Source of the DNA: Bacillota bacterium
Lineage (GTDB): Bacteria > Bacillota > Clostridia > Peptostreptococcales > Anaerovoracaceae
Length of the DNA: 53,157 bases
Direction: 5' to 3'
NCBI GenBank assembly: GCA_017442785.1
Contig: JAFRZB010000012.1
Location: 1 to 53,157, forward strand
A model generated the notes under the pieces. That model saw only the letters and a program-made list of their open reading frames with translations, had not been told where the DNA came from and made no database searches. Positions 48,043 through 53,157 of this stretch are shown here, piece after piece (within the stretch, counting starts at the first letter, position 1; the number at the start of each line of letters is the position of its first letter). The translations under genes and the position numbers were made by a program.

Positions 48043-50013
48043 ATGGGTAAAGTAATAGGAATAGATCTCGGTACCACCAACAGCTGCGTAGCAGTGCTCG
48101 AAGGCGGCGAACCGGTAGTGATCGCAAACGCTGAAGGCAACAGGACCACACCGTCCGTTGTCGGATTTACAAAGGGCGGGGAGCGCCTTGTAGGCGAGAC
48201 CGCAAAGCGTCAGGCAATAACCAATCCTGACAGAACTATAGCTTCCATAAAGAGGCACATGGGAAGCTCATACACCGTCTCCATAGACGGAAAGACCTAC
48301 ACACCGCAGGACATCTCCGCTATGATCCTGGCAAAGCTCAAGGCGGATGCCGAGAGCTATCTGGGACAGCCCGTCACGGAAGCCGTAATAACCGTTCCTG
48401 CATACTTCTCCGACAGCCAGAAGCAGGCTACAAAGGACGCAGGAAAGATCGCCGGACTGGATGTAAAGAGAATAGTCAATGAGCCTACTGCGGCAGCGCT
48501 GGCTTACGGTCTTGATAAGGATACCAGCTCCCACAAGGTACTGGTATACGACCTCGGCGGCGGCACCTTCGATGTGTCCATACTGCAGCTGGGCGACGGC
48601 GTGTTTGAAGTACTGTCCACCAACGGCGACACCAAGCTGGGCGGCGACGACTTCGATAACGTCATCATGAACTGGATGGCGGACGAGTTCGCCAAGGAGA
48701 ACGGCGTTGACTTAAGAGGCGACCGCATGGCAATGCAGAGGCTTAAGGAAGCTGCCGAAAAGGCTAAGAAGGAGCTCTCCTCCAGCCAGTCCACCAACAT
48801 CAACCTGCCGTTCATAACAGTGAACCAGGCAGGCCCGCTGCACCTGAACATGGACCTTACAAGGGCAAAGTTCGATCAGCTGACCGAGCACCTCGTACAG
48901 AGGACCATAGGCCCGATGCAGAAGGCGATGGCAGATGCAGGCGTATCCAACGCTGACATCAGCAAGGTAATACTCGTCGGCGGTTCCACACGTATCCCTG
49001 CTGTCCAGGAGGCTGTAAAGCGCGTCACCGGCAAGGAGCCCTTCAAGGGCATCAACCCGGATGAGTGCGTTGCGGTAGGCGCTGCCATCCAGGCAGGCGT
49101 GCTCACCGGAGAGGTGAACGACATTCTGCTTCTGGATGTAACTCCGCTGTCTCTGTCCATAGAGACTCTCGGCGGAGTCGCTACCAAGCTCATCGAAAGG
49201 AATACCACCATTCCTACCAAGAAGAGCCAGATCTTCTCCACTGCGGCAGATAACCAGACCGCTGTAGACATCCACGTAATGCAGGGCGAACGCCAGATGG
49301 CAGCCGACAACATCACGCTCGGACGCTTCCAGCTGACCGGTATCCCGCCGGCCAGAAGGGGAGTTCCGCAGATCGAGGTAACATTCGACATCGACGCCAA
49401 CGGCATCGTGAACGTATCCGCAAAGGATCTGGGAACGGGCAAGAGCCAGAACATAACCATCACGTCTTCCAACAAGCTCTCCGAGGAGGAGATCAACCGC
49501 AAGGTAAAGGAAGCAGAGCAGTACGCCGAGCAGGATAAGGCCAAGAAGGAATCCACCGAGGCCAAGAACGAGGCTGAGACCCTCATCTACGAGACAGACA
49601 AGAACCTCAAGGATCTTGAGGGCAAGCTCTCTGAGGACGAGAAGAACAAGATCATGAACGCAAGGAACGATCTTGAAAAGGCCATGAACGCCGGCACCAC
49701 GGAGGGGATCAAGGCTAAGATAGAGGCTCTTACAGAGCAGTATCATACCATCAGTGCAAAGCTCTACGAGCAGGCTGCCGGACAGGCAGGCCAGGGCGGA
49801 GCAGGCGGCGCGGGCTTTAACCCCGGAGCAGGCTTCGGCGGCCAGGGCGGCGCGGGCTTCAACCCGGGCGCAGGCTTCGGCGGCCAGGGCGGAGCAGGCT
49901 TCAACCCCGGCAACATGGGCGGCGGCTTTAACCAGAACGCCGGCGGACAGAATACCCAAAAGGGAGATAACGTCGTAGATGCTGACTTTGAGGTAGTCGA
50001 CGACGATAAGTAA
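48043..50013 (+). CDS. dnaK: Chaperone DnaK (Hsp70)
   Basis: 656 residues. ATPase domain ([57 protein letters not shown]), substrate domain ([28 protein letters not shown]) and helical lid, cytosolic. AGGAGG precedes the ATG. The C-terminal tail is odd: a glycine/phenylalanine-rich block with 14-residue tandem repeats replaces the short linker usual in DnaK, before the expected end [13 protein letters not shown]. Confidence 0.98.
   Translation: MGKVIGIDLGTTNSCVAVLEGGEPVVIANAEGNRTTPSVVGFTKGGERLVGETAKRQAITNPDRTIASIKRHMGSSYTVSIDGKTYTPQDISAMILAKLKADAESYLGQPVTEAVITVPAYFSDSQKQATKDAGKIAGLDVKRIVNEPTAAALAYGLDKDTSSHKVLVYDLGGGTFDVSILQLGDGVFEVLSTNGDTKLGGDDFDNVIMNWMADEFAKENGVDLRGDRMAMQRLKEAAEKAKKELSSSQSTNINLPFITVNQAGPLHLNMDLTRAKFDQLTEHLVQRTIGPMQKAMADAGVSNADISKVILVGGSTRIPAVQEAVKRVTGKEPFKGINPDECVAVGAAIQAGVLTGEVNDILLLDVTPLSLSIETLGGVATKLIERNTTIPTKKSQIFSTAADNQTAVDIHVMQGERQMAADNITLGRFQLTGIPPARRGVPQIEVTFDIDANGIVNVSAKDLGTGKSQNITITSSNKLSEEEINRKVKEAEQYAEQDKAKKESTEAKNEAETLIYETDKNLKDLEGKLSEDEKNKIMNARNDLEKAMNAGTTEGIKAKIEALTEQYHTISAKLYEQAAGQAGQGGAGGAGFNPGAGFGGQGGAGFNPGAGFGGQGGAGFNPGNMGGGFNQNAGGQNTQKGDNVVDADFEVVDDDK
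49804..49911 (+). repeat. 42-bp in-frame tandem repeat in the dnaK tail
   Basis: Units 49804-49845 and 49846-49887 plus a partial third (49888-49911) encode [14 protein letters not shown]. Copies differ only at a few third positions, which points to recent duplication by slippage; copy number may vary between strains. Confidence 0.85.
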
Positions 50014-50015
50014 AA

Positions 50016-51200
50016 ATGGCAGATAAAAGAGATTACTATGAAGTCCTGGGCCTCCAAAAGGGGGCCTCGGACGAGGAGATCAAAAGGGCATTCCGCAAGA
50101 TGGCCATGAAGTACCATCCGGACCGCAACCAGGGGGACAAGGATGCCGAGGAGAAGTTCAAGGAGGTCAATGAGGCTTACTCCGTGCTTTCCGACGCGGA
50201 TAAAAAGGCCAAGTACGACCGCTTCGGCTTCGCCGGTGTAGATCCCAACGCGGGCTTCGGAGGTGACGGATCCGGCTTCGGAGGGTTCGGCGGCTTCGGC
50301 GGCGCGGGCGGCTTCGGCGGGTTCGAGGACATCTTCAACATGTTCACGGGCGGCGGCTTCGGCGGCGGCTACGGCGGCAGCTACAACGGACCCAGGGAAG
50401 GCGCGGACATCCAGCAGCGCATGACCATCACCTTTGACGAGGCGGTGTTCGGCGCAAAGAAGAAGATACGCCTTACCAAGAACGTCCAGTGCTCCGACTG
50501 CCACGGCACGGGAGCCAAGAACGGCACCTCCAAACACACCTGTCCGACCTGCGGAGGCAGGGGCCAGGTGGAATCCGTCCAGCAGACTATACTCGGATCG
50601 ATGCGCTCGGTAAGGACCTGCTCTACCTGCAACGGTACCGGAGAGGTGATAGACACTCCGTGCCCGACCTGCGGAGGCAGCGGCATCCTCAGGAAGACCG
50701 TGGAGCTTAACGTTGACATCCCCGCCGGCATAGGCGGAGGAAACGGAAGCCCGGTAATAACCTTAAGGGGCCAGGGCGAGCCCGGAACCAACGGAGGGCC
50801 CGCCGGAGATCTCTACATAGTCCTGAATATCAAGCCGCACGATGTGTTCAGGCGCCAGGGGGATGACCTCTACATGACGCTTCCGATAAACTTCACTCAG
50901 GCCGCTTTGGGCGACGAGGTGACCATACAGGGTCTTAAGGAGTCCATAAGCTGCAGGATACCTGCAGGGACCCAGCCCAGTACGACTCTGAGGCTGCGCG
51001 GCAAGGGCGTAAAGAACGTCCGCACCGGAAAGCCCGGAGACATCTTCGTGGAGGTGAAGCTCGTCGTCCCGACCAACCTTACGGACGGCCAGAAGGACCT
51101 CATAAGAGCCTTCGGAGACGCTCCCGTAGTGGAGCAGCCCTCCAAGGGAGGCAAAAAGAAGAGCGACTGGACCCAGAAGGTAAAGGATTTCTTTGACTGA
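50016..51200 (+). CDS. dnaJ: Chaperone DnaJ (Hsp40)
   Basis: 394 residues. J domain with H34-P35-D36, a long Gly/Phe-rich stretch (about 75-125, FGGFGG type repeats), four CxxCxGxG zinc motifs ([32 protein letters not shown]) and the C-terminal substrate domains. Stimulates DnaK ATPase and delivers clients. It begins 2 bp after the dnaK stop and its stop overlaps the next ATG by one base. Confidence 0.98.
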   Translation: MADKRDYYEVLGLQKGASDEEIKRAFRKMAMKYHPDRNQGDKDAEEKFKEVNEAYSVLSDADKKAKYDRFGFAGVDPNAGFGGDGSGFGGFGGFGGAGGFGGFEDIFNMFTGGGFGGGYGGSYNGPREGADIQQRMTITFDEAVFGAKKKIRLTKNVQCSDCHGTGAKNGTSKHTCPTCGGRGQVESVQQTILGSMRSVRTCSTCNGTGEVIDTPCPTCGGSGILRKTVELNVDIPAGIGGGNGSPVITLRGQGEPGTNGGPAGDLYIVLNIKPHDVFRRQGDDLYMTLPINFTQAALGDEVTIQGLKESISCRIPAGTQPSTTLRLRGKGVKNVRTGKPGDIFVEVKLVVPTNLTDGQKDLIRAFGDAPVVEQPSKGGKKKSDWTQKVKDFFD

Positions 51201-52954
51201 TGAAGGTATCGTTCTATACACTTGGATGCAAAGTAAACCAGTATGAGACAGAGGCCGTGGCGCAGGAATTTCTGCGCCATGGCTATTTGCTTGCGGAGGA
51301 GGATGAGCCCGCTGACGTCTGCGTGGTGAACACCTGCAGCGTAACGAGGGAGGCCGACAGGAAATCCCGTCAGTACGTGCGCCGCATGAGGAAGAACAAC
51401 CCGGATGCCGTGGTGGTGATGATGGGCTGCTATCCCCAGACCGGGCCGCTGGAGACGGACGGTATTGCCGAGGCGGACATCATTATAGGTACGGAGGACA
51501 AGATATCCGCTCCCGAGCTCGTGGAGCGCTTCCTTAAGGAGCGCAGGAGGATAAACAGGGTGCTTGAGAGCGGCGAAAGGATAGGACGCTCCGGCTGCAT
51601 GCCTCTTCAGGACGAGTACCGGGAGATGGGAGAGGTAAAGAGCATGCTCGGGAGCCGCAGGGCTCTCATAAAGATAGAGGACGGCTGCGACCGCTTCTGC
51701 TCCTACTGCATCATCCCGCACGCACGCGGGGCGGTAAGGTCCAGGAGCCCTCAGAGCATCAAAAACGAGGCGTTAGAGCTCATAAACAGCGGCTGCCGTG
51801 AAATTGTACTGGCGGGCATCAATACGGCTCTGTACGGGACTGAAAAGGGCTTTAAAAACGATCTGGACTGGCCTTCCGAGGTAAAGGAAAGCGTCCGCGG
51901 CATAGAGATAGTGGTAAAGCTGCTTAATGACATCCCCGGAGACTTCAGGATAAGGCTCAATTCCCTTGAGCCCACCGCCGTGGACAGCAACTACCTTACG
52001 GGGCTCTTAAAGTACGAAAAGCTTGCGCATCATGTGCACCTTTCCGCGCAGAGCGGCTCCGACAGGGTGATAGCGTCCATGAACAGGCATTACAGCCGCG
52101 CGGATTACCTGGATATGGTAAGGATACTCAAGGACCTCGATCCTCTGTACGGGATAACCACGGATATAATAGCGGGCTTTCCCGGAGAAACGGAAGAGGA
52201 CTTTGAGGACTCGCTGAGGCTGGTCAGGGAGGCCGGCTTTCTGCATGTCCACGCCTTCCCGTATTCAGACAGGCCGGGTACTCCGGCTTCCGCCATGGAA
52301 AAGGTGCCTGCCGGAATAAAGAAGGAAAGGGCGGCAAGGCTGGCAGAGGAGGCAGAGGAGGCATCGCTGGCCTTCAGGAAGAGCCTTATAGGCACGGTCC
52401 AAAGAGTGCTCCCTGAAGAGCCCGTAAGGCGCAGTGCAGAGGCCGATCTCTGGCGCGGGCATTCGTCCAACTACGCGGAGGTGTATTTCGAGGCTCCCGC
52501 GGGGGAGGACATGACAGAAGGCTTCGTTGATGTTATAATACAGGAGATATATGAGGACGGCGTTTCCGGGAGGATCTGCGGATCTGACGGAGGCGCGGAA
52601 AAGGAGGTCAATATGGCAGACTGCATATTCTGCAGGATAGCGAGCGGCGACATACCTTCCAACAAGGCTTACGAGGACGACAAGATCCTCGCCTTCCATG
52701 ACCTGGATCCGCAGGCTCCGGTGCACGTGCTTGTCATACCCAAGAAGCACATAGGCTCTCTTTCCGAGGCTGAGGAAGGTGACGCGGAGCTCCTTGCGCA
52801 CATAATGCTGAAGGTAAAGGACATAGCCGCGCAGCTGGGGCTCGAAAACGGCTACAGGGTGGTGATCAACACCGGAGAGGACGGAGGACAGACCGTGCAC
52901 CATCTGCACGTGCACATCCTCGGAAAGCGCCCCATGGCCTGGCCCCCGGGCTGA
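51200..52954 (+). CDS. mtaB: MtaB methylthiotransferase fused in frame to a HIT-family protein
   Basis: 584 residues without an internal stop. Residues 1-471 are a tRNA (N6-threonylcarbamoyladenosine-37) C2-methylthiotransferase: N-terminal cluster cysteines C10 (TLGCKVNQYE), C46 (VNTCSV) and C77 (MMGCYPQ), radical-SAM C163-x3-C167-x2-C170 (DGCDRFCSYC), then a TRAM-like end. Residues 472-584 are a complete HinT-type HIT protein (DCIFCRIASGDIPS; triad HHLHVHI). A strong ribosome site and ATG survive exactly at the junction. In related genomes the two are usually separate genes, so this looks like loss of the mtaB stop. Confidence 0.85.
   Translation: MKVSFYTLGCKVNQYETEAVAQEFLRHGYLLAEEDEPADVCVVNTCSVTREADRKSRQYVRRMRKNNPDAVVVMMGCYPQTGPLETDGIAEADIIIGTEDKISAPELVERFLKERRRINRVLESGERIGRSGCMPLQDEYREMGEVKSMLGSRRALIKIEDGCDRFCSYCIIPHARGAVRSRSPQSIKNEALELINSGCREIVLAGINTALYGTEKGFKNDLDWPSEVKESVRGIEIVVKLLNDIPGDFRIRLNSLEPTAVDSNYLTGLLKYEKLAHHVHLSAQSGSDRVIASMNRHYSRADYLDMVRILKDLDPLYGITTDIIAGFPGETEEDFEDSLRLVREAGFLHVHAFPYSDRPGTPASAMEKVPAGIKKERAARLAEEAEEASLAFRKSLIGTVQRVLPEEPVRRSAEADLWRGHSSNYAEVYFEAPAGEDMTEGFVDVIIQEIYEDGVSGRICGSDGGAEKEVNMADCIFCRIASGDIPSNKAYEDDKILAFHDLDPQAPVHVLVIPKKHIGSLSEAEEGDAELLAHIMLKVKDIAAQLGLENGYRVVINTGEDGGQTVHHLHVHILGKRPMAWPPG
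52601..52615 (+). promoter_or_regulatory. Internal ribosome binding site and ATG for the HIT domain
   Basis: AAGGAGGT (52601-52608) followed 4 nt later by ATG 52613, inside the mtaB-HIT frame. It can direct separate synthesis of the HIT domain while readthrough yields the fusion. Confidence 0.65.
52613..52954 (+). CDS. HIT-family (HinT-like) protein, possible independent product
   Basis: 113 residues beginning MADCIFCRIASGDIPSNKAY and ending PMAWPPG, the full length of a stand-alone HinT: nucleotide phosphoramidate hydrolase with the His triad HHLHVHI and zinc-type CxxC (CIFC). It lies in the same frame as mtaB with no stop between. It is listed separately because a strong ribosome site is positioned for it. 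Confidence 0.6.
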   Translation: MADCIFCRIASGDIPSNKAYEDDKILAFHDLDPQAPVHVLVIPKKHIGSLSEAEEGDAELLAHIMLKVKDIAAQLGLENGYRVVINTGEDGGQTVHHLHVHILGKRPMAWPPG

Positions 52955-53061
52955 TAGATCTGGGACATAGCTGCATACTGAGCAGGTTACCGAACCATTG
53001 CAAAAGCGTCTCTTTTGGTGAAGTGGTAAAACAAAAGTAGACACTTCGAAAAAGCGGCCTT

Positions 53062-53096
53062 AAAGCAGACATTCGAAAGAGTGTCTGCTTTTTCTT
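53062..53096 (+). terminator. Terminator-like hairpin in the IS leader
   Basis: AAAGCAGACA (53062-53071) and TGTCTGCTTT (53082-53091), 10-bp perfect stem with a T-rich tail, just upstream of the transposase start. Insertion sequences often use such hairpins to shield transposase from outside transcription. Confidence 0.6.
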
Positions 53097-53125
53097 TGCT
53101 AGAATGGATTTAGGAGGATAATGAC

Positions 53126-53157
53126 ATGGGAAGACCGAAAGGCGGACACAACAGGAC
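53126..53157 (+). CDS. Probable IS3-family OrfA, N-terminal fragment
   Basis: Ten complete codons, MGRPKGGHNR, cut by the window end. AGGAGG (53112-53117) is 8 nt upstream of ATG 53126. The GRPKGG start and the flanking terminal repeat suggest the helix-turn-helix OrfA of an IS3-like element; too little is visible to be certain. Confidence 0.45.
   Translation, partial: MGRPKGGHNR

Larger units (their letters stand above)
53019..53157 (+). mobile_element. Left end of a second IS3-like element (partial)
   Basis: From 53019 the sequence TGAAGTGGTAAAACAAAAGT then AGAC resembles an IS3-family terminal repeat (pattern TGAxGTGxxxxxxAAAAGTxAGAC is shared with the inverted end at 118-141). A hairpin with a T-rich tail and an orfA-like start follow. 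The orientation is the same as that of the element at the window start. The element runs off the window. Confidence 0.55.

Noticed and set aside
49804-49911. Regular 42-bp repeats resembling an array
   Set aside because: They are in frame inside dnaK, abut without spacers and encode a glycine-rich tail, so this is not a CRISPR array. No CRISPR array was seen elsewhere.
1-53157. tRNA or rRNA genes
   Set aside because: All intergenic gaps are short (largest about 280 bp) and none shows a cloverleaf or rRNA-like sequence.

Overview
The window looks like chromosome from a low-to-mid GC Gram-positive anaerobe, most likely class Clostridia (Bacillota). This is an inference from the hrcA-grpE-dnaK-dnaJ-mtaB order with a perfect CIRCE operator, LCP cell-wall ligases, strong AGGAGG ribosome sites, near-consensus sigma-A promoters with 17-bp spacers, and a Tad-like cluster without an outer-membrane secretin. 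The housekeeping genes are GC-rich yet use ATA (Ile) and AGG (Arg) codons heavily. Most of 21.2-31.3 kb is clearly AT-rich, and 31.4-43.1 kb is intermediate, so the centre is a mosaic of acquired or swapped cassettes.

Layout. 0-0.14 kb: right end of an IS3-family element. 0.17-1.4 kb: glyA (minus). 1.6-5.2 kb: a membrane protein with an E2-acyltransferase fold, then purine nucleoside phosphorylase and an MTA/SAH deaminase (purine and methylthio salvage), ending in a terminator. 5.3-10.7 kb: a compact Tad/Flp-like pilus or secretion cluster (SAF protein, degenerate TadZ, CpaF, TadB, TadC, four tandem small membrane proteins). 10.6-11.3 kb: an unknown membrane protein (minus), divergent from thrS. 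11.4-13.2 kb: thrS without a TGS domain. 13.2-35.8 kb: a long surface-polysaccharide locus (two Wzz-like proteins, GalE, 4,6-dehydratase, two initiating sugar-phosphate transferases, aminotransferase, acetyltransferase, glycosyltransferases, ATP-grasp enzyme, two LicD proteins, Wzy, Wzx, rhamnose genes rfbABDC, two surface phosphohydrolases). 36.0-44.1 kb: a LicC-like cytidylyltransferase with an N-terminal winged helix, an APC permease, an ABC importer whose permease is fused in frame to a second winged-helix/LicC-like enzyme, and a LicB-like permease. 44.1-46.3 kb: two LCP ligases. 46.3-53.0 kb: heat-shock operon and an MtaB-HIT fusion. 53.0 kb to the end: left end of a second IS3-like element.

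How it fits together. The central 30 kb reads as a complete Wzx/Wzy-type pathway: sugar nucleotides are made, a repeat unit is started on undecaprenyl phosphate, extended, decorated by LicD-type phosphotransferases, flipped, polymerised, length-controlled and probably attached to the cell wall by the LCP proteins. LicD needs a CDP- or CMP-activated donor, and two cytidylyltransferases next to three different transporters can supply it. No LicA-type choline kinase is visible. I infer that at least one donor headgroup may be imported already carrying its phospho or phosphono group (phosphocholine or 2-aminoethylphosphonate are candidates) and activated by an enzyme physically joined to the importer. 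That importer-activator fusion is the most unusual thing in the window.
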